The notes: a model not told the origin generated them from the sequence alone. DNA of 64,000 bases from DATGUN01 sp035301285 (GCA_035301285.1 DATGUN010000012.1:1-64000); one strand, 5' to 3'. Positions 54,115 through 62,777 are shown, numbered from the stretch's first letter. Numbers and translations: made by a program.

Positions 54115-55095
54115 ATGAAAGCATTTGTACATAAAAACAGCGAATTGAAAATGGCTGAAATACAGGATCCAATAGCGGAAGCAGGGGAGGTTGTGGTTGC
54201 ACTGAAGGTCGCAGGTCTGAACAGACGTGATCTGAGTGTACCGGGGCGGCGCGGTCATGTCAATGAAGCGCTTGTCCTTGGCTCGGACGGTGCAGGCGTT
54301 GTTGTATCAACCGGAGAAAATGTAACGCATATCCATGAAGGGGATGAGGTGATCATCAATCCGTCACTTGGTTGGTTTGATGAAAGCAGTGCACCTCCAA
54401 ATAACTTTGATATTCTGGGAATGCCTGATAATGGAACATTGGCTGAAAAAATAGTGATAAATGCCGAACAAGTCGAGAAGAAACCGGCACATTTATCCTG
54501 GGAAGAAGCTGGCGTCCTTGCATTATCTGCACTGACAGGTTATCGGGCGTTATTTACGAGAGGACAGCTGAAAAAAGGCGACACGTTGTTCATGCCTGGT
54601 GCCGGCAGCGGTGTAGCCACATACTTGATTGCATTCGCTAAAGCGATCGGTGCCCGTGTCATTGTAACGTCTCGGAATGAAGAAAAACGCCGCAAAGCTT
54701 TACAGATGGGAGCGGATGTAGCACTTGATACGAATTCTTCTTGGACCGATGCGCTTAAAGGAGAGACTGTTGATTTGGTCATCGACAGTGTCGGTGGGGC
54801 AACATTCAACCGTTCACTTAGTGTATTGAAAAAAGGAGGCCGTATGGTTGTGTTTGGTGCGACAACCGAAGATACTGTCGATATCAATTTACGTGACTTT
54901 TTCTACGGGCAATATGAACTGATCGGTTCGACGATGGGAAGCAGGAAAGAATTACGTGATATGCTTCAATTTATAGAAAAGCATGATATATCTCCTGTCG
55001 TGGACGAAGTATTTGATTTTGATGATATTCAAAAAGCGTTGGATTATATGGAAGCGTCGAAACAATTTGGAAAAATAGCTGTAAAGGTGTCGTGA
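54115..55095 (+). CDS. Zinc-independent alcohol dehydrogenase / quinone oxidoreductase (MDR superfamily)
   Basis: 326 residues. The N-terminal GroES-like domain has GLNRRDLSVPGRRG, LGSDGAGVVV and GDEVIINPS. The Rossmann domain has LSALTGYRALF, GAGSGVATYLIAFAKAIGA and IDSVGGATFNRSL. The cysteine cluster of the structural zinc is missing, as in quinone-reductase-type and YogA-like members. Likely an NADPH-dependent enone, quinone or alcohol oxidoreductase. The ATG follows AAAGGGCTGAGG. Confidence 0.88.
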   Translation: MKAFVHKNSELKMAEIQDPIAEAGEVVVALKVAGLNRRDLSVPGRRGHVNEALVLGSDGAGVVVSTGENVTHIHEGDEVIINPSLGWFDESSAPPNNFDILGMPDNGTLAEKIVINAEQVEKKPAHLSWEEAGVLALSALTGYRALFTRGQLKKGDTLFMPGAGSGVATYLIAFAKAIGARVIVTSRNEEKRRKALQMGADVALDTNSSWTDALKGETVDLVIDSVGGATFNRSLSVLKKGGRMVVFGATTEDTVDINLRDFFYGQYELIGSTMGSRKELRDMLQFIEKHDISPVVDEVFDFDDIQKALDYMEASKQFGKIAVKVS

Positions 55096-55283
55096 CCCCG
55101 ATTACTGTGTTTGGAAGGTCGCTGGAATGGAAATACTCCGTGCGACCTTCGGATGATACGGCACTTTGCCAGAGTACGGTGATATAGAAGGTTCTCTTTT
55201 TATTAAATGGTAAATAAAAATATTGTGTCCAACCATAACCATGCTATATAATATTATAGATGTGAAAGAAGGGAGGTTCATAA

Positions 55284-55622
55284 GTGATGAGAAAATATAC
55301 ATTGATCGGTATGCTGTTCATGTTGATATCATTTTCGGTATTCATCCATCCATCAGGAGTCATTGCGCAGCATTCGTTTGATTCGACAGGTGAAACAGTC
55401 ATCGCTGAAAATGATGTCATTGCAGATTCAGATGTTATCACTGAACCGGTTCATACCCTCATACAAAAATGGCAGACGGACATACTCTTTCCTCCAAAGA
55501 GTGTGAAACATGTTTTAAAAGGAAATTTTATTCCTTTTAAGTTTATTTCCCATGCGTCTTTATCCACAGAAATCGCGGGATTTATCAATGTCATGTACCA
55601 TCAATCGAACTATCTCTCCTAA
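55284..55622 (+). CDS. Small exported protein, unknown function
   Basis: 112 residues with a clear signal peptide (YTLIGMLFMLISFSVFIHPSGVIAQ) and probable cleavage after IAQ. The mature part has an acidic stretch with a repeated VIAxxDVI pattern and a more basic C-terminal half (PPKSVKHVLKGNF). GTG 55284 or ATG 55287 can start it, both after GGGAGG. No family is recognised. Confidence 0.6.
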   Translation: MMRKYTLIGMLFMLISFSVFIHPSGVIAQHSFDSTGETVIAENDVIADSDVITEPVHTLIQKWQTDILFPPKSVKHVLKGNFIPFKFISHASLSTEIAGFINVMYHQSNYLS

Positions 55623-55778
55623 TAGAAGCTACAATTCCTTTATTCGCTTTATTTGAAAATTTGATAAGTTAAATGTTTCTAAAACTCATTTGTTGTTAAA
55701 AATGCGGTTTGTCTTTGTGTACGCTTTTTATCGATATAAGGCGGTCGGCACGATTTTCTACATTAAAAATGCATATGC

Positions 55779-55929
55779 ATGGTTGCCTTTCAATATAGAA
55801 ATATGCTGTTGATCCTCATGAATGCTTTAAATGTTTTGGTTCCATAAACGTTACAGGGTGTCGGAAGCCCTTGGATCAAGCTGTGAAAGAATTCAAGGAT
55901 GCAACAAGGTGAGCGATGAGGAAACATGA
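55779..55929 (+). pseudogene. tatA: Decayed tatA (twin-arginine translocase TatA remnant)
   Basis: Read in pieces the sequence matches TatA throughout. From 55779, MVAFQ..LLILMNALNVLVP is followed by an in-frame stop where the FGPKKLPE hinge Lys should be, then TLQGVG. After frameshifts it reads LDQAVKEFKDATR, the amphipathic helix, and then KVSDEET in the third frame. The TAA replaces an expected Lys codon (AAA). No single frame exceeds about 30 codons. This is a recognisable full-length relic of a gene of about 50 codons. Confidence 0.7.
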
Positions 55930-55953
55930 AAATGATTGGAAGGAGTCAGTTGA

Positions 55954-56091
55954 ATGTCGGATAACAATAAAAATGATAAAAATAATGATGAGCTCAGTAA
56001 ATGGGACATAATTTTAGCACACGCATTTGTGTCTATTTTAATGGTAGGAATATTGCTAGGGGGCATTGTATTATATAATATTTCGAATTGA
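55954..56091 (+). CDS. 45-residue single-pass membrane protein
   Basis: ATG 55954 lies 8 bases after GGAAGGAG. The product has a polar N-terminus rich in Asn, Asp and Lys (SDNNKNDKNNDELSKWD) and one membrane helix (IILAHAFVSILMVGILLGGIVLY). The excellent ribosome site and clean helix support a real small gene. No family recognised. Confidence 0.7.
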   Translation: MSDNNKNDKNNDELSKWDIILAHAFVSILMVGILLGGIVLYNISN

Positions 56092-56319
56092 AATAACAGA
56101 CCTTAGACCGGGGGCTGTGAAAATGGATCGAGATTATGATTGAATTTGGTTATATGGCGATGAATTTGTTTATGAACGAATAGTTTATTAGGCCAAAGGT
56201 TGTGGACAAAAAGGCCTCTTCCTAAAATTTAAAAAGTAGTGTATTATATTTGTTTAGTGCCTCACAATGGTGGGTACATGGAATAATATAATATACATAA
56301 AAATCTAGGAGGATGCGCA

Positions 56320-57030
56320 TTGAAAAAGTACATTATGTTTTTGGTTGTTATTTTAGCATGTGGGGTTGTATTGATGGCGTGCGGTGATGATAATGATAAT
56401 AACAACGAAAACAATAATAATGATGTGAACAATGAAGAAAACAATGATGAGAATAATGACAACGACGACAATGACACCAATAATTTAGGTGAAGACAATA
56501 ATGATAATGATGATAACAGTGTCTTCGGTGATGATAATAACGATAATGAAGATAATAGTGTCTTTGGTGATGATAACAATGATGATGACTCGGCATTCGG
56601 AGACAATGATGATGATAATGGAATCAGTGATGAAGCAAAATCCGAAGAAGAAGATGGCGAACGGACATTTGTGTTGGAAGATGAAGGTATGGTCGTGAAA
56701 TTGACATATTACCACGAAGGTGACGAAGTTGTTAAGCAAACAACGGAAAACATCCTTTCCTATGAAGAAAATGGAATAGAGTCAAAAGAACAGGCCGAAC
56801 AGATGATGGAGCCACAATCAGAGCAGCTTCAAGGATATGATGGCCTGACTGAGGAAATCGATTATGGTGAAGATGAATTGACCGAAACGATGGAAATCGA
56901 TTATACCAAAGCCGACCTTGATGAAATCAGTGATCTGCCAGGTATGATGCAAGATGGGGACACTGATGGTGGCATAAGTATGGAACTGTCTGCTCAGATG
57001 CTTCTTGAACAAGGCTTTGAAGAACAATAA
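56320..57030 (+). CDS. YehR-family (DUF1307) lipoprotein with Asn/Asp-rich linker
   Basis: 236 residues. Signal peptide with lipobox LMAC (Cys about residue 21), then about 75 residues of N/D/E with short repeats (DDNNDN, DNSVFGD three times). From about residue 112 a YehR-like domain reads GMVVKLTYYHEGDEVVKQTTEN, through TETMEIDYTKADLDEI to SDLPGMMQDGD. YehR lipoproteins are widespread but functionally unclear. The linker is unusual for the family. Start TTG 56320 follows AGGAGG at 7 bases. Confidence 0.85.
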   Translation: MKKYIMFLVVILACGVVLMACGDDNDNNNENNNNDVNNEENNDENNDNDDNDTNNLGEDNNDNDDNSVFGDDNNDNEDNSVFGDDNNDDDSAFGDNDDDNGISDEAKSEEEDGERTFVLEDEGMVVKLTYYHEGDEVVKQTTENILSYEENGIESKEQAEQMMEPQSEQLQGYDGLTEEIDYGEDELTETMEIDYTKADLDEISDLPGMMQDGDTDGGISMELSAQMLLEQGFEEQ

Positions 57031-57037
57031 CGTTGAT

Positions 57038-57064
57038 GAGGTGGTCTTACTGACCACCTTTTTT
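57038..57064 (+). terminator. Terminator of the YehR-type lipoprotein gene
   Basis: AGGTGGTC / GACCACCT stem with a five-base loop and T-rich tail. Confidence 0.9.
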
Positions 57065-57415
57065 CATGGAATGAACGCTGATTTTTAGTGTACTGGTTTG
57101 AATCAATCGTGGACTCGTTTTAACCAGGCTGAATTTTTATTTATGAAGATAGTTAGAAAGAAGTGAAAAAAGCACTTTCCATTTCTTTATCATTATGCGA
57201 CAATATAACCAGATAATGAATAAAAGAAAGTCAATTGAACATAACATTCCATTCGAACAACCAGACTGATGCAGATGATGATGTATTGGACGGGTTGTTT
57301 TTTAATAGGAATAATATTGGACGATGGATTGTATGAAAACAAGGAATTTTCATGATTGCTTTTAGAAGTAGTTACATGTTAGCGGAAAAATACGTAATGA
57401 CATAGATGAAAGCGG
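57065..57415. other. 350-base stretch with no supported gene
   Basis: AT-rich. It contains a hairpin AACAACC..GGTTGTT followed by TTTT at 57256-57303 that looks like an orphan terminator, suggesting a transcript (lost gene or small RNA) upstream of it. Confidence 0.4.
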
Positions 57416-57922
57416 TTGTACGATGGGAGGGGCAGCAGTATTTACATTTTTTTGTATATGTTATTGATTGTATTCGGGATTCCCATAACCGTGCTCATTC
57501 ACGAGACGGGGCATGCCTTGGGTGCCGTTTTGTCAACGAAAAATGCTGTGGCCCGGGTATATCTTGGCTATTATGATGATACGAATAAGGTGAATATGAC
57601 AATGGGACGAATACATTTTCATATTGTGTGGGGGTTTGGTGGGTTTTGCTGGACTGACAGAATTGGCATGACAAAAATACAACGGTTCATGACGGTGGCG
57701 GGCGGGCCTACGTTATCCATAATTCTTTCTATAATTCTCTTTTACTTTTTTTATTACAAACCTTTTAACATGTATATTAATTTTATGTTTGTAGGCATGT
57801 TCTGGCTGAACCTGAACCAGGTTATTTTCACGATCATTCCGATCGTTTACCCGAAATGGTGGGGACCATATGGTGGGCATACATCTGATGGATATAAGCT
57901 AATACAGATTTTTAAGGAATAA
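57416..57922 (+). CDS. Short membrane metalloprotease-like protein (M50/site-2 protease type)
   Basis: 168 residues at most, with about four membrane segments. The zinc motif HExxH is present as VLIHETGHALG near residue 30, and a possible partner Asp lies in GGHTSDGYKL near the C-terminus. Site-2 proteases are usually 220-420 residues, so this is a minimal form. Start is unclear: TTG 57416 has no good site, whereas GGGAGGGG (57425-57432) is followed 7 bases later by ATT 57440 in frame and only later by TTG 57452 and ATG 57458. Substrate unknown. Confidence 0.7.
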   Translation: MYDGRGSSIYIFLYMLLIVFGIPITVLIHETGHALGAVLSTKNAVARVYLGYYDDTNKVNMTMGRIHFHIVWGFGGFCWTDRIGMTKIQRFMTVAGGPTLSIILSIILFYFFYYKPFNMYINFMFVGMFWLNLNQVIFTIIPIVYPKWWGPYGGHTSDGYKLIQIFKE

Positions 57923-58006
57923 GCTGTTCCATTTTATCCTAGTCATGGGACAAGGGAAGGTTAAGGTATGCTTGATTAAAAAATCGTGTTAAATGAGGTG
58001 AGACAT

Positions 58007-58111
58007 ATGAAGCCCATACAATGGATGCTGTCGGGTATAAATATGATTTTGATTGGAGTATGGGAATGGATTTTAATGAAAAGAAATTATATCATCAAAT
58101 CCATCCTCTGA
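58007..58111 (+). CDS. 34-residue hydrophobic peptide overlapping the next gene
   Basis: ATG 58007 follows AATGAGGTGAG at 5-6 bases, the best ribosome site in this area. It encodes one amphipathic membrane helix (MLSGINMILIGVWEWILM) with a basic tail. It overlaps the following gene by 46 bases in another frame, so it may be a coupling peptide or a small membrane protein in its own right. Confidence 0.5.
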   Translation: MKPIQWMLSGINMILIGVWEWILMKRNYIIKSIL

Positions 58112-58473
58112 AGTTATTGACGGATTGGATCACTGGTGTATTTTCCCTTTACCTTCTATGGCTTCATCACCTTTTAACAGCGATGATGTTCATGTTTGTT
58201 CCATCAATTGTGATATCAATAATCATTATAAAGTATTCGAATCTCGTAAAAATAAAAAGAAGCTCGTTTGGGAACTATATTTTGCGCTCCATGACAAAAA
58301 AGATGGAAATCATCCGTTTTGTAGGGTTTGCTGTGATGACTTTAGGTGCATGGCTTCATCTAATAGGGTTGATGGGTTGTGGACTGATGATCATTCTTAT
58401 AGGATGGTTTCGCGGAATGGCCCATGGAGGATCGTCCGATAACGGGGCAGGAGGGATTGAGCAGAGAAAATGA
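58066..58473 (+). CDS. Small polytopic membrane protein, conserved-looking, unknown function
   Basis: 135 residues, about four hydrophobic segments, starting with FNEKKLYHQIHPLKLLTDWITG, a pattern I associate with uncharacterised Bacillaceae membrane proteins. The ATG at 58066 has GGAG 7 bases upstream. The open frame extends to 58021, but its first 15 codons overlap the peptide gene and have no site. Confidence 0.7.
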   Translation: MDFNEKKLYHQIHPLKLLTDWITGVFSLYLLWLHHLLTAMMFMFVPSIVISIIIIKYSNLVKIKRSSFGNYILRSMTKKMEIIRFVGFAVMTLGAWLHLIGLMGCGLMIILIGWFRGMAHGGSSDNGAGGIEQRK

Positions 58474-58528
58474 ATCCACCGAAAAATAAATGAAAGACTT
58501 CTGAAAATATAACGGAAGGAGGTCAAAC

Positions 58529-58657
58529 ATGGAATTCGCCATTTGGGGTGCCCTGGGTTTGGCTGGGGCCGCATTTGCACTTGTTTCCCAGCAATTGGAG
58601 AAAACCAAGAAACTAGAAGAGAGAATGAGAGATCTGGAAGATAAGCTCATTGACTAA
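58529..58657 (+). CDS. 42-residue membrane-anchored coiled-coil protein
   Basis: A perfect AAGGAGG lies 7 bases before ATG 58529. One short helix (AIWGALGLAGAAFALV) is followed by a charged heptad-like tail (LEKTKKLEERMRDLEDKLID). Likely a tiny membrane protein that pairs with a partner through its tail. Not recognised. Confidence 0.75.
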   Translation: MEFAIWGALGLAGAAFALVSQQLEKTKKLEERMRDLEDKLID

Positions 58658-58733
58658 ATTTCAAACACGCATGATTTAGATGAAACGACAGTGAAGACAC
58701 TCGTACCAATCATTAAAAAAAGGAGAATGAGAA

Positions 58734-59243
58734 ATGGATGTTATATTTCCTATTGGGGAATTGCAGGTTCCTGAGAATGTCACGATGGAGCATGTCCACA
58801 ACTGGCTCAAGGAAATAGAGACTTATACGGCACGATTAAGGGAAACGGTTGAGTCATTGGATGATGTCGATTTAAATAAAACATATCGGGAGGGTAGCTG
58901 GACCGTTCGTCAACTTGTGCATCATATCGCCGATTCACAATTGAATATGTATCAACGGTTGAAGATGGCTCTAACAGCTGAATCCCCGGTAGTACCGGCA
59001 TTCGATCAAGACAAGTGGGCTACTCAACCGGATACGCAACTTCCTGTTGAGAGTTCTATTAAAATGTTGGAAGGCATCAATGAGCGTATCGTATTTTTAG
59101 GACATCAACTGAGTGAAGACCAATTAAGTCGAGCCTTTATTCTTCAAATGAATGAAAAGATAACAGTTGCCACAAAACTTGCCAAGTTATCCTGGCACGA
59201 AGAACATCATTTAGCTCATATAAAAATCGCATTATCACCCTGA
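58734..59243 (+). CDS. DinB/YfiT-family metal-binding protein (bacillithiol transferase-like)
   Basis: 169 residues, four-helix bundle. The three metal-binding His are visible: one in RQLVHHIADSQ and two in WHEEHHLAH. It closely follows B. subtilis YfiT in layout (FPIGELQVPE start, YREGSWTVRQLVHHIADS). The family transfers or hydrolyses thiol conjugates and includes bacillithiol S-transferases, so a detoxification role is inferred. The ATG follows AAAAGGAGAA. Confidence 0.9.
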   Translation: MDVIFPIGELQVPENVTMEHVHNWLKEIETYTARLRETVESLDDVDLNKTYREGSWTVRQLVHHIADSQLNMYQRLKMALTAESPVVPAFDQDKWATQPDTQLPVESSIKMLEGINERIVFLGHQLSEDQLSRAFILQMNEKITVATKLAKLSWHEEHHLAHIKIALSP

Positions 59244-59355
59244 TGGACCATTTTTAGGGTTAAAACGAATGCTGTTTTAATTGCATGAAGCGATATCGCT
59301 GTTTTATGACATTGCAAACAGTATACATTGAAGGTTCTAAAAGGGGTGTATATGG

Positions 59356-59670
59356 ATGGAACAAAACAAAAATGCTCCAAGAAAAGCCTTAATCATGGGT
59401 GTCATATCCATTTTTATTTTGGCGATTATATTTATGTTTTATATCTATTTCGTGATGTATATCCCCTGGATCATTATCATTTTGCCTCTCGTTGGAATGT
59501 TTTTTGCGATCTATGGGCTTTTGTTATCAATCAAACATCATGAACATTCAACAGCTGATGCAGAAGGGCAAATTAATCGATTCGACTTTGTAGCGAATGC
59601 GCTGGCAATCATCTTGCATTTACTGGCTATTTATTGGGCGACGGAGTTTTTGTTTGTGAGTGTTTGGTAA
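59356..59670 (+). CDS. Small membrane protein, three helices, unknown function
   Basis: 104 residues with hydrophobic segments near 12-32, 36-56 and 79-100 separated by a polar loop (KHHEHSTADAEGQINR). AAGGGG lies upstream of ATG 59356. No family recognised. Confidence 0.65.
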   Translation: MEQNKNAPRKALIMGVISIFILAIIFMFYIYFVMYIPWIIIILPLVGMFFAIYGLLLSIKHHEHSTADAEGQINRFDFVANALAIILHLLAIYWATEFLFVSVW

Positions 59671-59775
59671 CATGTCCTCTGGATATTAACTCTTATGATA
59701 AACTGTGATATGCTATCGAAAAGGTAAGTGTACCGATTAAACGTCCATCATATTAATATAAGAGGTGATATCAGT

Positions 59776-60192
59776 ATGCAACACGTATTGAGGCGCGTTC
59801 CCGGTCTACTTATCCTGCTGGGTGGGTTGTATACCATTTGGCATTTCCATCAGGAGATTGAAAAAGCTAAGGAGCAATATGAAGAATCTCATCCATTGCT
59901 TAAACCATTGAGCGGGTTGGTACTTGCGGCATCGGGTTCTATGTCTTTTCTTATGATCTTGGGTGGAATCGTTGCTTTTATCGGTTTTATTTTAGTGGTA
60001 AAGCCATTTTTTATCGTAACATTTTTTACATTTATTTTAGCATTTTGCATGATGAATTGGATTGGCAGTGCACTTGCGTTAATCGGGTCTGTGATGGGAT
60101 TTATTTATTTTTGCAAGAACCTTAAAAATCATGATGAGGAAATCGAAGAAGATGGAGAACATTATAGGGGCGAGGTGAATGCCGATGGATAG
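59776..60192 (+). CDS. Membrane protein with acidic tail, unknown function
   Basis: 138 residues. One helix at the N-terminus (VPGLLILLGGLYTIW), a short coiled segment (EIEKAKEQYEES), then three helices and a C-terminal acidic tail (NHDEEIEEDGEHYRGE). ATG 59776 follows AGAGGTGA; the upstream frame to 59728 lacks a site. Confidence 0.65.
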   Translation: MQHVLRRVPGLLILLGGLYTIWHFHQEIEKAKEQYEESHPLLKPLSGLVLAASGSMSFLMILGGIVAFIGFILVVKPFFIVTFFTFILAFCMMNWIGSALALIGSVMGFIYFCKNLKNHDEEIEEDGEHYRGEVNADG

Positions 60193-60362
60193 ACGGAATC
60201 ATTTAAACATATTATGAACAGCACCATGGATATCCATCTTTACAGAGGGTAAAGATGTCTGCAATCCTGGGATAATGAGATGTCTTGTGTTGCTGGGATA
60301 TATCCATGTGATCGTGGCTACGAATTATCGTTTAGAAGTTTTTGATATCATGCAATAAAATC

Positions 60363-61850
60363 ATGAAAAAGGGAGCGAGCGGGATTAGAAAAATAATTTG
60401 GTTCAGCGCTATATTGTATATGGTTATTTTCCTTGTATCATGTCAAACGTCGGAGAACAATAATGAGAATAACGTGGCAAATGGGACTGATAATGAAACG
60501 ATAAATAATGACAACAATGATAACAATGACAATAATAACAATAATGATGATGGGAATGAGGAAGAGGATGAAGACCCTTATCCTTATAGTCTAGATCCAT
60601 ATGAAATAGAAGTGGAGCCTGAAGGAGACCTTTTTGCGGAATACATAGGAGACAAAGAATCATCAGATGATGATTCCTATGATGCAGCTGAGGAAGAAGC
60701 TTTGGATGCATTAGTTGACGAAGTGGAAGCAATGGACCCGGATGAATATGATGAACCTGAAAAGATCGCTGGAATCATCATTAATAAATTACGGACGCAT
60801 CACGCCCCTGGGTTAGATGACATTCGGGATTTTGAAGTTGAGATTGATGATATCGAACTACCAGACGGTCGCCCATTAAGTGATGTAAAAGAAGAAGATC
60901 TGGAAGAGGATCCACCGGAAACGAATGTAGCCGTCATTCTTGATGCCAGCGGGAGTATGAAGGCGGATGTTCAAGGCGGCGAAAAAATGGAGTTGGCACG
61001 TAAGAGTGTAAAAACGTTTACAGATAATCTTGCGGACTATGTGAATGTTGCGCTTTATGTGTTTGGTCATGAAGGTTCTGGAGACGAAGCGGATAAAGAA
61101 CTTTCCTGTACAACGATTGATGATATATATGAGTTGGGTGAATATGATAGTGAAGCGTTTGATGAAGCCTTGAATAGTTTCGATGCCAAAGGATGGACCC
61201 CCATTGCCAATTCGTTGTCACTCGTACGGGATGATTTAGTTGATGTATCGGATGAAGAGACAAAAAATATTATCTATCTCATAAGTGATGGCATTGAAAC
61301 ATGTGATGGCAATCCTGTTGAAACGGTGGAGGAGATTAAGGACGATATTGATAACGTAACGATTAATATTATTGGTTTTGATGTGGATGATGCCGCAGAT
61401 CAATTATTGAAAGACATTGCAGATGCCGGTGACGGTAAATATAATGCCGCGCAAAATGAAGCACAGTTGGGTGAAGCAATCGAAGACCAATGGCATCAAA
61501 AAATAAGCGATACTGAACTCGCCGTGTGGGGAGCGCATGAAATAGTTGATATTCAAAGTCAAGGAAATGCACTCTATTCTGATTTTGATGATAATTATCG
61601 AAGGCCAGTAGATCAGGCTCTTAGTCGCGAAGAAAGGCGTTTGAATTCTGCAGCCATAAGCTTAAATGATGAAGATCTCCTTGGATCCGATCAGTTTTCT
61701 GATATAGTCGATATTCTAGAAGAGCGATCTACAAGCATTAAAGAGCATTCAAAAAACATTTCGTCGGATAAACGGGATAAAATAAAGGAACAAAGTGATG
61801 AAATGAAAGACCTTCTGGAGAAAATCGAAGAAGAATTCAGTGAATCTTAG
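60363..61850 (+). CDS. VWA-domain lipoprotein with Asn/Asp-rich linker
   Basis: 495 residues from ATG 60363. Signal peptide IRKIIWFSAILYMVIF with lipobox LVSC, then about 40 residues of N and D. From about residue 185 a von Willebrand factor A domain follows: MIDAS DASGSM, the Thr in GWTPIA, and LISDGIET. A C-terminal helical region is rich in Glu and Lys (DKRDKIKEQSDEMKDLL). It probably mediates metal-dependent adhesion or protein contacts at the cell surface. The start may be later: GGGAG (60371-60375) is ideally placed for ATT 60384, which would give a normal lipoprotein signal starting with Met-Arg-Lys. Confidence 0.85.
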   Translation: MKKGASGIRKIIWFSAILYMVIFLVSCQTSENNNENNVANGTDNETINNDNNDNNDNNNNNDDGNEEEDEDPYPYSLDPYEIEVEPEGDLFAEYIGDKESSDDDSYDAAEEEALDALVDEVEAMDPDEYDEPEKIAGIIINKLRTHHAPGLDDIRDFEVEIDDIELPDGRPLSDVKEEDLEEDPPETNVAVILDASGSMKADVQGGEKMELARKSVKTFTDNLADYVNVALYVFGHEGSGDEADKELSCTTIDDIYELGEYDSEAFDEALNSFDAKGWTPIANSLSLVRDDLVDVSDEETKNIIYLISDGIETCDGNPVETVEEIKDDIDNVTINIIGFDVDDAADQLLKDIADAGDGKYNAAQNEAQLGEAIEDQWHQKISDTELAVWGAHEIVDIQSQGNALYSDFDDNYRRPVDQALSREERRLNSAAISLNDEDLLGSDQFSDIVDILEERSTSIKEHSKNISSDKRDKIKEQSDEMKDLLEKIEEEFSES

Positions 61851-62004
61851 ATGAAGAAAGACCGGTATCCAAAGGTTATTTACCAACATGGATATACCTT
61901 GCGTTATGTTGTTACGGCATGTTAAACGTAAAGAGAGGGACACGTTCCTTGAAAAATGGAGGGACTTGGATGTTGTATGGACCGGGTGTGTCATAGACTG
62001 CTAT

Positions 62005-62033
62005 TTTACTAAAGCGCCCCTGTAGGCTATACT
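62005..62033 (+). promoter_or_regulatory. Sigma-A promoter of the OsmC gene
   Basis: TTTACT, 17 bases, TATACT; 35 bases before the start codon. Confidence 0.7.
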
Positions 62034-62068
62034 ATAAGATAGATAGATTATAGAAGGAGAAAACATCA

Positions 62069-62527
62069 GTGACAGAACAACAATTAGTGACATTAAGTGT
62101 AGAAGGGAAAGTTGATTCAGGGCGGAAGAATGAAGTCCGTGTCAGAGATTTCCCTCCGATCATAGTTGATGAATCGGAACGTTTAGGCGGGACAAATGAT
62201 GGACCGAACCCGTTGGAATACTTTTTGGGGGCGCTGTCAGCGTGTACGTCTATTATGGCGTCTTTTGCAGCGAAAGAGCAGAATTTTACATATAAAGATT
62301 TGGAATATCATACAGAAGGTACATTGGATCCTCGAGGGTATCAAGGTGCAGAAGGTGTTCAGACCTACTTTGAAACGGTAAAGATTGATGTTGTCGTTGA
62401 TACAAATGAGTCATCGGAGGCTTTGGAATGCTTGCGTGTAGCAGTTGAAGATAGGTGTCCACTGTTTAACCTATTGCAAGACGCGGGTGTGAATGTCATA
62501 AGTCATTGGTCGAAAAAAGAAGAATAG
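62069..62527 (+). CDS. OsmC-family peroxide-reducing protein
   Basis: 152 residues. The OsmC fold has its two redox Cys in ALSACTSIM (about Cys59) and DRCPLFNLL, plus the GGTNDGPNPLEYFLGALSACT block. It reduces organic hydroperoxides through these thiols; the YhfA-like subgroup fits this length. Start is GTG 62069, 7-8 bases after AGAAGGAGA. Confidence 0.9.
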   Translation: MTEQQLVTLSVEGKVDSGRKNEVRVRDFPPIIVDESERLGGTNDGPNPLEYFLGALSACTSIMASFAAKEQNFTYKDLEYHTEGTLDPRGYQGAEGVQTYFETVKIDVVVDTNESSEALECLRVAVEDRCPLFNLLQDAGVNVISHWSKKEE

Positions 62528-62532
62528 GAAAC

Positions 62533-62590
62533 GGCTCTACGATGTTCATTGCCAATGTTGCGTGATGAAACATCGAAGGAGCTTTTTTTT
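62533..62590 (+). terminator. Terminator of the OsmC gene
   Basis: GGCTC.CGATGTT.CAT pairs with GATGAAACATCG..GAGC, followed by eight T. Confidence 0.8.
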
Positions 62591-62748
62591 ATCGAATCAA
62601 CCATTGGTATCATCAATCAATCTGACTGGATTTGTATGAAGAGGGGAGGATGAATACACACGTGTGGTGGTCGGATGTCGTGTGAATTATTTCCTGGGAA
62701 ATCTGTCATGGAAGCTTGTGTTCATATACACTGATTCTAAGGGAGGAC

Positions 62749-62777
62749 TTGAACTCCTTTCCTTTTACGGCTATATT
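62749..62777 (+). promoter_or_regulatory. Sigma-A promoter of the zinc-ribbon protein gene
   Basis: TTGAAC (62749-62754), 17 bases, TATATT (62772-62777); 45 bases before the start codon. Confidence 0.65.

Noticed and set aside
56262..56606. Ser/Leu-rich minus-strand frame
   Set aside because: It is the reverse complement of the Asn/Asp-rich linker of the lipoprotein and is a composition artefact; the same applies at 18048-18500.
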